A stretch of DNA of 64,000 nt from Combretum micranthum (Eukaryota > Streptophyta > Magnoliopsida > Myrtales > Combretaceae), in assembly GCA_024138025.1 (NCBI GenBank), contig JAMXBD010002785.1:99585-163584 (forward strand). The letters are read 5' to 3'. Every line of letters begins with the position of its first letter. Within the stretch, counting starts at the first letter, position 1. Position numbers and translations under genes: made by a program. The notes under the pieces were generated by a model that ran no database searches, was not told where the DNA came from, and was given only the letters and a program-made list of their open reading frames with translations. This document shows, in pieces, positions 51,360 to 63,043 of this stretch.

Positions 51360-51804
51360 CTCCTCAATTTTGTTTCAATTTTTATTTATTTTAATCACAC
51401 AAAAATCAATCCTCTTTCACTTCTTTCACACATTTACTACCCACAAATTCTATATTAAAACTCTCAAATTCTCCTCTCAAAACTCTCTCCAACTACCATC
51501 CCAAAACTCTCTCAAAATAATTCCAAAACAACTTCTACCTACAACAAAAACCCATAACCACATACCACTACCAAAATCTTCATTAGGTAACCATCTTCTA
51601 TTATTTTCTTTCTTTTCATGTCATATAACTTTACATGACCATAGTGTGAGTTTCCAAAAACTAAATGTTATGGAAGCTACATTATGTTCATCTGTTGTTC
51701 TTGTTCATGAAAATCTATTTATGTTTATGTTATTATTTTGTTCATATTATTTTTACTATATTTAAGTATTATTATATATATACATATTCTTTAAGAGTAT
51801 ATAA

Positions 51805-51905
51805 GCTCACTTGCAATTTATTTATTTTTATGCAAATGCAATTTATTTATTATTCCATTGCAATTTATTTATTTATTCCGTCGCAATTTATTTATTCCTT
51901 GTTAA
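51805..51905 (+). repeat. Short tandem repeat, about 28-bp unit
   Basis: The phrase GCAATTTATTTATT recurs at roughly 28-base spacing four times, with diverged linkers. Located in solo LTR C. Confidence 0.7.
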
Positions 51906-54900
51906 ATTAAGACTAGTCTCTAGTCTTAGACTTGTCCTCATCAAGTCAAAACAATTTTTTTTTTTTTTTTATTTTAGACTAGTCTACTTCTTAGTCCCGG
52001 GAGCCTTGAAAAAGCTAAGACTCCAATACTTGATTTTATTACTTATGTTATTTTACTTGCTATTATTTTCTCATAATTCATGTTCACTTAAATTGTTGTC
52101 CAAAGTTTCAAGTTCAAAAAATAAATTGACAAAAAGGAGATTTTGACACTTAGAAATAAGTTTATGTAAAGAAGAAAATCTATAGTTTGAAAACAAAAAT
52201 AAAGTTATCTCTTTTCATACAAGAAGAAACCACTAAGATTTTAGAAACTACTTTTACTATAAAAAGTTTTTTAAGTCACATATTGTTCCACTTTGTTTTA
52301 ATCAAGAAAATAAATTTTTATGCATGGATGATTTCTATGAAAAACATAAGACATGAGGAAAGGATAAGAAATTTTCAAATAAAGATTTTTGCAAACAAAT
52401 AGAAAAAGAATTTGTATAAGAAAAATAAATAGGAAGAATAGTATATTTTCTAAAAACTCCAAAATAGTATTAGTATAGAAAACTTAGAAGGAAGAAAATT
52501 ACTTTCAAAAAGTTACTTGGATATATATATATATATATATATATAAGCCAACATATAAACATTTTTTGTAAAACAAAAGAAATAAAATATTCATTTTAAA
52601 AGACCAACAAAAATGAATTCTTGTAAAACTATATTTTTCTAAAAAACTCCAAAACCAGCATGAATGGACAACAAACACTTGAGCATGAATAAATATGAGC
52701 TAAGTAACCATAAAAGGAGAATTTTTCAACTATATAGATAACTAAGTATTTATCAAACAAATTTTGATTTCTTGAACCAAAGTTGTTTTGTTGGAAAATC
52801 CGTGGTGAATTTTGTCACCGCTGTTTCTGAGCCTATATGACCTTGTTTGTTAAAAGTAATTTTGGAAATGGGTAGATCTTTTCGAGTAGGTAGAAATCGG
52901 TATATTATATGCGCGATTCCAAGTTAAAATGACCAAGTTATGGCCATTTTAAGTTGGAACACTCCTTTATACGAACTTTAACGTTCTTTTGACATTGTTT
53001 TGTCAAAATTCAAGAAAATCATTAAGAAATACTCATTGTGGGTATTTTCTTTGGCTAGGTGACTCCAAGGAAGGATACCTATATCCCGAAGATCATTTTG
53101 ATTAAGAGAAGTATGTGAACAACTCATCCGCGTAGAGGAATAGTCAACATGGCATCGTGAGTTTATTTCCTTTAAATGCTATACTTGTTGTGCTTGTAAT
53201 TTTGTGGCACTAGAAGCTAGGAAAAGATAAATAGATATGTATGTAAATAATTCTTTGAAAGAACTCTAAGAATACCGAGGCCGGAATTGATTTAAGATGG
53301 GTGTTTTAGTATATATATATTTGCTTTGTATGAGATGCTTGATCACTATGAACTTGTTAATAATAATGTTACGATATTATAAATAAATGGATTCATGCAT
53401 ACCACGAAGTGAGTCACATTGCATTTTGGGTTATTATCCTTGGGTGAGAAGGATAGTAAGCTCATGTCGAAAGCAATACTTGGCAGAAGATCCGAAAGCG
53501 ATTGCTTAGCGACGTTATGGAAAAAGGGAAATGCTTGGCGGGAGATCTAAAAGCAAGGCTCAATTCAAGTAGACTTTATGTTCTTGGCGATATTGATCAA
53601 AAGCATAAAACTTTTTATTAAAAACTACTTGTTTGAGGTTATGTATCACCAAACCCCAAATGGAGGGCGCAAATCCATTCAACATATAGTTCCTGGAAAA
53701 CTATATGCCTTGTTTGCCCACGTGTACGTTGCATCCATTTGTTTGCTTAATTAACTTATTTGAAACTTTGTTACAAGAAATTATTTATAGAAATAATTCT
53801 CACTAAGTCTGTTAGCTTATAACCCCATAGATATCTTTTGCTGTTTCCCTATTTATGGTTAAGGTCACGAGGACCCTGCGGGCAGGTAATTCCTTTTTGA
53901 ATAAAGGAAATTCTAGATGAAGTTTAGTATTAGAAATTGATGTACAAATATCCTTGTAATAGATTAGTAATCAAAGGGAAATGACCCTAAGTTTTAAAGA
54001 TTGTTGTTGTAAGTAATTGAATATTATGAATCCTCTTTTCTTAATTTGTTATTGTCTTCTTAAGCTCCATAATTCCATGAATGGTTCTCTAAGGTTGTGA
54101 AAGTACGCCTTACACTTAATATAAAAGCTTTTGGGAATGACTAAGGTTGTCATACTTAAGCTTTAATATTGAGTGTGGCGGACTGTCACGTTTAGGGTAC
54201 TCCTTAAGGTGTGACACAATACCATCGATATTGTTCACCACTAACCCTATTCAAACTTCTTACAAGATATCCATTAATGGATTGTTTAAGTTTGAACTGC
54301 AAGAATCCCTAATTTCATCAATCTCCCTTTCAAGATAATTGAATTCTAACCCTATATGTCTAATGGAAATCTTTTTCATCATTAGATGCATACAAAATTA
54401 CATTAAAGATCATGATCCCCTAAAAAGATTAAATCTTGATGTAGAAAGCTCATGTAATCTATGTTTAGAATCACATTTGAACCTCTCTATTCATGCTAAA
54501 TCTATCTCATCAATCAATCTGTTGATTAAATTAACAAGAATCAAACAATGATTTAATACTGCATATATATTAAATCAAGAACAATAATAACACATGAATA
54601 GATTCAAGAAACATAATTTTCCATTAATAAATGCAATCAATCTCTACATTAGGGTTAGATTTTCTCAAGATCTAGGGTATAAAGATCTATTTTGCCATAT
54701 GAAGATGAATACAATGTTAAAGCATGGAAAAATTGATAAAATACTTGATTACAATCCTTAAGGATGAAGTCTTGTGATTTTTTGTAAGCACTAGTGTTTC
54801 TTCACTTCAAAGCACTTGTATTCTCTCTAGGGTTTCTAAGGATAATATTCCATACATCTAAAGATGCGTAATGGACTCTATTTATAGGGAAAGGTGAATT

Positions 54901-55389
54901 TTGGTCTTACACGAGCATCCTACATAGCCTGTGTTCAAAGCTTGTGTAGGACATAAACTGGTGAAATCTGCGAAATCCAAGGCTACATAACCCTCGATCA
55001 CAACCTATGTAGCTTGGTCTTGCACTTTCAAATTTGCTTCTGATCAATTTCCAGCTCCTACATAGGCGATCTGCACAGCTTGTGTAGCTTCCTTGTGCAC
55101 TTTGAAGTTGCTTGTTGGACGTTCTTTACATTTTATACCAGTTTCTGCATAACTTGTGCAAAGATCCCATATATAACGTAAATCTTCACTTTCCAAAATT
55201 CTTCATCAAAGATCTTCGTTAACTGATATAATTATCTTCACAATGCTCAAAATTTTTCTTTATACCTGAAATTGATATTTTAAGCCAATAAGTATCATTT
55301 TCTTTAATAATTTACATAAAATCTATATAATATCATATCAAAACAATGTGAATAATAACGGTCTTTTGATGCTTATCAGCTAACCTAAT

Positions 55390-55770
55390 GAAGACAACCT
55401 AAATGCTAAAGGGTAACAATCGATAATACGAACCAATGCTTTAACGATGCTGCCAAAGGGGTTATAAACACCATTATCAATGGACCCCACCCAGTCATCA
55501 TCTCAAATTACTTTAGGAATAACAAAAGAGAGAAGTCCGTGCTCCTAGATAAGAGGGAGAAGCTAGATTTATCTCTCAAATTCACTAGCATCAACCTTGA
55601 CAATGTAAAGTTCCCCTACCAAGATGCACTTATGATAAAAAGCCCATGTGGTAGGTTTCAACATGATGATGGTTCTTGAAAACACAAGGAGCGGCACTAA
55701 CATCATATTCGATCATGCTTTCAACAATTTCTCAATGATAGTATTCTGGAAAAATTAAAGCCCTATAAAC
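55390..55770 (+). pseudogene. Tat-type gypsy aspartic protease (retropepsin) remnant
   Basis: The translation includes NVKFPYQDALMI, V.GFNMMMVLENTRSGTNII and FDHAFNNFSM. These match the retropepsin surroundings V.FPH.DALV... R.LVDTGSSADIL..DAF of plant gypsy elements. The catalytic D-T/S-G motif is altered (ENTRSGTN), so even this segment could not be active. It follows solo LTR A directly. Confidence 0.75.
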
Positions 55771-56199
55771 ATTAGATATTCGATTTCAATAATCCATTGG
55801 TTAAAGCCAAAGGAACTATTACCCTTGTAATAAGACTCAAGGACAACAAACATTAAGCAAAAATTTATGTGGAATTTCTAATTTTCAACTATTGGTAGCC
55901 CTACAATATGAGACTTGGTCAATTTAGCCTATTCTTTTTTCACGTGGTCCTTCTCCTACCTACTCGAAGGCCAAATTCCCTACTTCCACTAGAGTTAGTA
56001 TATGTAAAGGAGATCAGCAACTGTCGTAGAAGTTATACGTCAAAGCTAGCAAGAGACAAATTATGCCAAATAGACTTCTCCTCTGAGCAACCAAATCACA
56101 AGGAGACAGACTTCGACGAGCAAAACAAGAAACTGACTGAACCAATTATAGAGACCCAACTAATTAAGTACTCCACTTAAGTCACAAGTATAGGCTCTT

Positions 56200-56745
56200 T
56201 GTTGCCCCCCAAACTAAAAACAAAACTACTTAATTACCTCAAAAACAACAACAACATATTCGCTTAGTGCCCTGCGTAACATGTTTAGGATTGACCACAG
56301 TTGATTTCTCATAAGCTCAACATCAACCCAAAAGTCAAACAGGTACAGCAGAAATGCTAACACTTTGTCACACTCATTAAGCAACCATAGAAGAAGAAGT
56401 TCAAAAGCGACTTAAAGTTGGCTTCATTTCGGAAGGAAAATAATCAACTTGGTTCACCAACATGTTATGGTAAAAAAAGCCAATAGGAAGTAGTGAATGT
56501 GTGTTGATTTCACCAACCTCAACAAAGCTTGCCTTCAAGACTATTTCTTCTTGTTGAGGAGAGGCTAGTTAATGGATTCCATATCTAGACACTTACTACT
56601 GAGCTTTATAGATGTCTTCTTTGGCTACAACCAAAGGACCATGTTCACACATCCTTTGTCATCAATTTAAGCACCTATTGCTATAAAGTGATGTCGTTTA
56701 GTCCCTTCTGAGCAGTAGAATCCTCAAAGGTTGGTCGCCTTGCCT
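56200..56745 (+). pseudogene. Tat-type gypsy reverse transcriptase remnant
   Basis: Ordered matches to plant gypsy RT: LPPKLKTKLLNYLKNNNNIF, EEEVQKRLKVGFISEGK, then STWFTNM with KKPIGSSECV. After a shift comes LLSFIDVFFGYNQRTMFTH, equivalent to LLSFMDAFSGYNQI. Similarity ends near 56745 at SSKVGR, for TYQRLV. The YVDD-type catalytic site and everything after it are absent. Several stops and shifts are present. Confidence 0.8.
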
Positions 56746-58342
56746 AAACTTCCCCTCTCTTTAGCCTTGCTCTATGCACTTTGCAAATCCTAGTTTGCAA
56801 GCCTTTCTCTTACCTAACCTTGGCTTGGACAACCTCTAAACATCTGCAGCATCTTTCTTGCTTGCACCTCCTATAAAAAAAGTAGAAGGGTAGATTTGTT
56901 AGAGAATAAAAAAAAGAAAAAAAAAGGTGAACCCATACCAAGTATGTTCTAAGCAGCCACCTCCATCAAGCAGATCGTCAACCCTAAGTGATTTGAGAAA
57001 ACTAGTTGAACAAGAAATACCTTAGGCATCCCTTTCCCTTTCCTCAACGAAAGCTTAGGATGTGAAGTAGGGATCTTACTGCAAGAAGAACTAGACAACT
57101 TTCTTGTTGTTTAAAGGACCAGTACCGATCGAATGATGCTACTTCAAAAATGCCCTCAACTCCTCTACAATTTTTCGATCATTTGTCCTTAACTCTAGTT
57201 AATCGTAGACCAGAGGCAACTTTACCCAAAGGGATGTGGATTGAACTCACAATTAAGCTCCACGGTGATAAACTTGTCCTTCCACATCTTATTGAAGACT
57301 CTAAACCGGTAGACAATGTCAGCTCCTTCCTTTGTCCAAGACTAACCCATTCATCCTTCTAGCATTTGATGGTGAAAAGGAACTGGACCAATCAATGAGT
57401 AAGCCTCTATCATAACCCTGTGTAAGGGTTTCGTAGGCAAGAGTTAAGCATCAGTCATTTAAGACTATAATTAAATTAAGTAAATAGCTGCTCTTGGAAA
57501 TTGGTCAAAAGGAAGTGCAACCTGAAATCCATACATTTTGGATATACATAGAACTTGATACCATATGCCATTGTAACCCGATCGTCAGGACCTATGATAG
57601 TAATGGTGTATCTACTATAGGTCCTCCTAAAAAATTGCTCTTGCAATGTTTATAAGTCCTCTTCGATAATCTTACTGCAATAATGATTAAACCCTTTCGC
57701 AACACCACTGGGGAAAGAACAGTCAAAGACATCACCGGGATAACTTTTTCAATACCTTTAATAGGGTAGAAAGTCCCTCAGCAAACTTTCCATGGCAATG
57801 TAAACATCACCATTATCACAAAGGGATTTGAAATAATGATACATTGGAAATTTATGTGAATCGACCCTCTCAATAACCTTAACCTAGGTGATGGGGTTTA
57901 AAGTTAAAGTTGTCTAGGGTTCAACCTTCCTTGAAGTACCACTCTCAATAAATTTACTTAAAGTTTGTAGAGAACTATAACTCTCACCAACCATCTCACA
58001 ATGAAAACAAGGAAAAAATCTTGATGGGTGTTTGAATGTGTGTTGGCAGCGAAGAAACTCATAGAATTCAAAGAAGAAAGAACAAGTAAAAGGAATAAAT
58101 TATCAAATAGGTACAATTCATAAGTCCTAAGTGCTTTTTGAATAAAGAGATAATGATGAGAGAACCTATTGTCTCTCATTCCCAATCTCTGAATGCATGC
58201 CTGTTTTAATCTAACAAGATAGGAGATGATGGGTTAGAATGCCACCTCCTGTCAGAGTATGGATGTAATGATAGTTTTGCCTTGATATTATGTCATGTCG
58301 ACACACACAAATATTCCTGCTACAATTTGAAAAGTCATGGCT
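56746..58342. other. Unassigned segment between RT remnant and solo LTR B
   Basis: The RT similarity breaks off abruptly at the left border. I recognise no integrase, RNase H or cellular domain here. A 70-codon plus-strand frame (57150-57362) has no identifiable motif. It may be an unrecognised further insertion or a deletion-scarred pol region. Confidence 0.3.
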
Positions 58343-59750
58343 TGATGTGGAATTTTAATTGCAAGCAGTCAAATTAAATTTAAAACTCTATTCTTACTTT
58401 GCGACTAATATCTAGGTAAGTGTAGCTATCAATTGTAGTGTCGGTGTAAGCACAACGGTCATTCTATCCAGACTTGTAATCACTAGTAGTTACCCAATTC
58501 CTACAAATCTAGCTAATATGATTTGCATGATTATGTTATAATTAAGCAACTAGCTAATTAATTAATTAACCCTAGAACTATGCTCAATCATAAAACGTAC
58601 CCTTAATCTTGATTCACCACTAACCTTATTTTCAATTCCTTACAAATATTTATTATTAGGTTTTTTAAATTTTTGAACTGTAGGAATCCCTAATTTCATC
58701 AATCTTTCTTTCAAGATAATTGATTATAACCTTATTTGTCTAATGGAAATGTCTTTTGTCATTAGATGCATACAAAATTGCATTAGAGTTTATGATTCCT
58801 TAGAAAGATTAAATCTTTATGTAGAATATCCATGCAATCTATGTCTAGAGTTATATTCAAACTTCTCTATTCATGCTAGATTTATCTTATCAATCAATCT
58901 ATCAATCAAATTAACAAGAATCAAACAATGATATGATATTAAGCATATATTAAATCAAGAAGCAAATAGAAGCACATGAATAGATTCAAGAAGCATAAAC
59001 TTCCATTAACAAAATAATCCAATCTCTACATTAGGGTTAGGGTTTCTCAAGACCTAGGGCATAGAGATCTATTTTTCCGTAGATAAAGATTCAAAATAAT
59101 GATATATAGAAATATCGGAAGAAATCATGATAAAAACCCCTCGAATCTATGTCTTGTGATCTTAGATGAGCTCTTGTGTTTCTCCACTCTGAAGTATTAT
59201 TTTTCTCTATAGGGTTCGTAGGAATAAAGAAGGTTATTCCAAATGACACGTTAAGGTTGGTATTTACAGAAAAGAAAATTGTCTCGCACGACCATCCTAC
59301 ATGGCTGTGTTCGAGGTCCTATAGGATGTAAAATGGCAAAATAGCGGAATTTCTAGGTCTGCACAACCCCGAACATGGCCATGCAGGGTGCCTGTGCACA
59401 GTGTAAACTCCTTTTGATCACTTTCTAGCCTCTATGTAAGCATGCTACATGCTTGTGTAGCTTCCTTGTGTACTTTGAAAATGCTTGTGGTTACTTTTCG
59501 GCCTCTACACTAATATTTTGTACAACTTGTGTAAAATTGGTCATGCATGTTGTAAATCTCCAATTGCGTATTTCTTTATTAAAATCTCACTTAACTCACT
59601 TGAAAGTCTTCATTAAGGTCAAAGTCTTCATTGATTCCTAAAGTTGATATTTTAATCCAAATAAGTATTCTTTTCTTTAATAATTCACATTAAATCAATA
59701 TAATATCATATGCAAGTAATGTGAATAATAAGGGTTTTTGACACTTATCA
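58343..59750 (+). mobile_element. Solo LTR B, about 1.4 kb
   Basis: Begins TGATGTGGA and ends ACACTTATCA. It is an uninterrupted copy of the LTR called A, with shared blocks such as AATCCCTAATTTCATCAATC, TTTCAAGATAATTGA, TAGATGCATACAAAATT and ATTAGGGTTAG. The flanks TGGCT / TCGCT agree at four of five positions and are read as a decayed 5-bp duplication. That makes it an independent insertion rather than the partner of A. Confidence 0.75.
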
Positions 59751-59993
59751 TCGCTTCTCCAGCATGATTCAAGGCACATACTGCTCAACAACACCAAATT
59801 TAACTCAAATTCATCATCAACATGGCCAAGCAAACAAGTCGTTTCCACTTGGCCACTCTAAAATGAAAAACAACAATTGTTCCCCCTTAAAAGATGCCAT
59901 ATATGAAGATTATTAAGAGGTTAAACTTGCTTGTGGTTGACTTGTCCACTTAACTTACTTGCTTTGTTAGTTCAAGTACAAAAGGAGTAGGGG

Positions 59994-60500
59994 TGTAAGT
60001 GTTGACAGTCTAATATGGACTATTAGCCTTCCAAATCGAGTTTAATCCATTAGCCACTTAGACTAATCTAATAGGCTAATGTCTAGTCCATATCAATAGT
60101 AGCCAGAAGCCTCGTTAAGACGCCATTTATCATCACTTAAAGTACCAACTAACTCTTGCAACATCCAATCAACACTTCACCTAGTGTCTCTAGGCCTACT
60201 CTCCTTGGTTGGACTTGACATATGTGAACATGGATTGGTAGGCCACCACATGTTACTATAACCATCATCAATTGCCCATTTGCCCATAATCCCATGATAT
60301 ACTCAACCGCTCGAGGATCTATCAAATATGAGGATCTCCTTTCAATCTTTGGGAATGGTAATGTTGTCTAAATTCTCTCTTTTTTAATCAATCAAACCCT
60401 CTTATCAACATGCTTTTTGGTTTAGGCACTATAGTGGCCAAATTGGGTCCAACCTCGGTATACTACTAATTGTGTTAATTTTTGCAGGCTATTATATATT
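59994..60500 (+). repeat. 3' LTR of the Tat-type element, with polypurine tract
   Basis: A purine tract AAAAGGAGTAGGGG (59980-59993) is followed at once by TGTAAGTGTTGACAG, the expected junction of polypurine tract and LTR. The LTR then aligns with 45240-45690. Its right end is approximate because the two copies diverge after ATTATAT. Confidence 0.75.
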
Positions 60501-62275
60501 GAATCTCAGTGTAGATTTATTGTCTTTAGACTCTTCTGGATTAGAACCAGTGACACTATTGATTTATCAAAATTTAGAGATTTGTAAAGAGTCATTTTGT
60601 TAATAAGGTTTTTAAGTCCATTTAATGCTTAAATCAACTTAATGGTTATTGACAAGATCCAAAAAAACCAAGCTAATTAAAGTTAGGAAGATTTGACTTG
60701 CTAAGCTCTTAATGAGAATCGTTAAATCGATTTTCTTACTCTTGACCTTACTTTGTTTTCTCCTACATGAAAAAAGTAAACTTTTAAAATGGTCTTTTTG
60801 ACCATGATTGATTTTTGTTTGGCTTCACAATCAATTATATGAATTGATATAAATCTATAGACTTAATTTGTACAATCGTAAGTTTTCTTCTTTTTTATTA
60901 CAAGTCATAGGTTTTTCTAAACCCAACCATAAGCCAAGTCCAATGCCTAATACATAAGAAAAAGAAAGGTATCGTCTTTAGTAGTTTGATTATCCAAAGT
61001 AATCTATTAGCTTTATCTATGGTTGTCAGTAACATTTAATCCCAACCATCTATCTCATTTGATTTGACAATCCACATTAGCCTCCAAAATTTATACGTGG
61101 TGGAACTTTAGCCGTCCTTTGACAACTCCACAAACCTTAGTAATCTTAAGTAAGATCATTTAGGAGCTTTGGTTTCCCTTCATTAGCAAACTTCATGTTG
61201 ATAAGGAGTGTTACCTATCTCAAAGAATGACAATGTCTTTTGTTTAGAAAGAAAGACATCCTTAGGAGTGGTTTTATCCAACAACTAAGTCAACCACACT
61301 CTAAAGTTTAGGCTTGATAATAGCTTAACATCCCTATAAGTTCTCAAAATCTACATGTTTCCCTAAAATGGGCAAAAAAGAGGTATCTCTTTTAGTTTTT
61401 GTGGTCAAATATTTTTCAAAACTCACCATAAAGAGGGGCAACTGTGGCAACCTCTTTTTTATCTCCTGTAACCTAGTAACATGGAGTTTTTCCCAATATA
61501 AATCTTTTTGAACTTAGTTAAGACAATATTTATTATATTATCTCATTAAAATAAAGTTCAAATCATGTAATCATATGGAATTAGTGAATTGAGATGCAAA
61601 TTCAATCTCAATTCGTTCAAAATTATGCCCAAATCTTGCAACAATAATTAAGCAATATAAAAGTAGACTATTATGTGGTAAGTCTTCATTACCCTATTAT
61701 GTTCATGAGAATCCATGTTTCATATGATTCATTTTTAGGAAAATTCCTATAAATTGGTGCTTTATGGTAAAATTGTTGTTTTTCAACTTCTAAGATCAAG
61801 AAAAGAACAAATAAAGAAATTTGAATTAGATTTGGAGTAAAATGGTAATAACAATTTAAGACAGGCTCAGCTTCGGCTTCCAATGATCATAACACCAAGG
61901 GCAACAAACAAAGCAAAAAGTGCATATCAGCTTAGCTTTTTGTTCTATACCATGTTCTTCTTTTTTTTATGACTAGATAATAGATGAAAAGTGAATACGG
62001 TAGATGCTAACGATCCATAAGGAATATTATGCAATGTGGATATTGAACAATTTAACACTAAATCATCAAGATAACATGAAATCTATTAACAAAAGTGAGT
62101 ATGAAAGAAAATGATAACATACCAATATGTAGAATCATGATAATCAATACTCATTAGCAAAGAATTAGATCAAATATGATTATCAAATATTCAACTTTTA
62201 TATGTTTCCTAAAGCAAAAGAAAATGAAATTACCACAAATGAGACTTGAGAAAGCCATAACAATGATAAATAATA
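60501..62275. other. AT-rich region without a recognised gene
   Basis: No conserved domain was seen. Repeated phrases such as AACCCAACCATAAGCCAAGTCCAATGCC-like and ACATCCTTAGGAGTGGTTTTATCC-like suggest old retroelement DNA, but I could not fix an element. Confidence 0.35.
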
Positions 62276-62283
62276 ATCGAAGT

Positions 62284-63035
62284 TAGACATCTCCCAGGGT
62301 CGGGTCTGAACCAGGACCCCACCCAAACCACCATCGGGGTTTGGGAGGTGAAACCGTCCTGGCGGGGCTATTCCGAACCAGCAACAGGACCCTGGGGTGG
62401 CGAGTCCTCGCAGGGCCCAACTGGGGTCTAAACTGTTGGACAAAAAAAAAAAGAGAAAATTTAAAAAACAGATTGGTTTGCGAACATATTTTGAAAAATT
62501 GTTGGACTCAAATTATATTTTCAACATTTTTACAAAATTGTTAATGAGTTAAAGTTGATATCGTATTTAATAATTAAAATCAACAAACACACTAAAGATT
62601 TTATAAAATAAATTTTAAAAATTACATGAACTACGATGGTCTGATTCCGAATTTCGAATACGTAAGCACTCCGGGGCAAAAAAAAAAAAAATCAAATAAT
62701 TCCTACTTTGCATTGTTTTTTTTCCCCAAAAAAATTCGAATGTATTCATATTCTTTTAGCGTTAATTAAGAAATTTTTCTTTAAAAAATAAGTGCAATAT
62801 AATAAGCTTTTTTCAATACATAATATTTGCATTGGGTAGCTAAAATTTTATAGTGGGGATTTAAAAAAAAATTATTTGGATCGGCTCGAAACCGTGGGAC
62901 CTGCCCCGTGAACCAGCGAGTCCATGGTTGTACCCGCCCCACTGTAGACGAGGTGATTCCAGGTACGCAAAAATTAGAACTGGACTAGTGGTTCGGGTCA
63001 TGATTTGGACCCGAACCGAAACTGCAAGATGTCTA
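62284..63035. mobile_element. hAT-type non-autonomous element, 752 bp
   Basis: Begins TAGACATCT and ends AGATGTCTA. It is flanked by ATCGAAGT (62276-62283) and ATCGAAAT (63036-63043), an 8-bp duplication with one change. The ends are GC-rich (GGGTCGGGTCTGAACC on the left, GGACCCGAACCG on the right), with an AT-rich centre. It shares the TAGACAT terminus and the GGGTCGGGTC-like subterminal block with the element at 10925-11295, so both belong to one family. Open frames inside are by-products of GC-rich ends. Confidence 0.82.
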
Positions 63036-63043
63036 ATCGAAAT

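Larger units (their letters stand above)
50690..54216 (+). mobile_element. Solo LTR C, 3.5 kb, target duplication CAATA
   Basis: Begins TATAAAACCCCC (canonical TG decayed to TA) and ends TTAAGGTGTGACA. CAATA is repeated at 50685-50689 and 54217-54221. The interruption is confirmed by copy B of the host LTR, where the flanks are contiguous (AATCATAAAAC ... TTCACCACTAACC). It carries a C homopolymer, a TA microsatellite, a TTTATTTATT-type short tandem repeat and no gag or pol. Confidence 0.85.
50412..55378 (+). mobile_element. Solo LTR A, about 1.4 kb, split by solo LTR C
   Basis: Begins TGATGTGGA and ends GCTTATCA. Without the 3.5-kb insert it is about 1435 bp and aligns along its length with copy B at 58343-59750. 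The flanks are GCCGA before and GCTAA after, a 5-bp duplication in which a CG has become TA. It lies between the gag and protease remnants of the host element. No coding domain is inside, although open frames of 60-70 codons occur in both copies. Confidence 0.8.
36480..60500 (+). mobile_element. Ancient Ty3/gypsy (Tat-type) retrotransposon, dismembered by nested insertions
   Basis: Plus-strand element with collinear LTR remnants (36480-36520 plus 45240 to about 45690, and 59994 to about 60500). It carries gag (46080-46851 plus 49629-50411), retropepsin (55390-55770) and RT (56200-56745). Domain order, the gag pattern (HLRQCKDQILIFGFNN, WYHQLL, FDELA..F) and the RT motifs (KAIEEEVQKRLK-type, LLSFIDVFFGYNQ) fit the Tat branch. 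Integrase and RNase H were not seen. Five later elements interrupt it: F, E, A (with C inside) and B are inserted directly or one level down, and F holds D plus a hAT. The left boundary at 36480 is an inference from weak similarity to the 3' LTR; the right boundary is approximate. Confidence 0.75.

Noticed and set aside
51262..51765. 167-codon plus-strand open frame, the second longest in the window
   Set aside because: It lies in solo LTR C, runs through a C homopolymer and is low-complexity (Pro, Ser, Phe, Leu). No domain is visible.
50412..59750. LTRs A and B as the two ends of a single element with 55379-58342 as its interior
   Set aside because: The interior carries the protease and RT that continue the gag found to the left of A. 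There is no primer-binding or polypurine site at A/B, and each copy has its own near-matching 5-bp flanks. Independent solo LTRs fit better.
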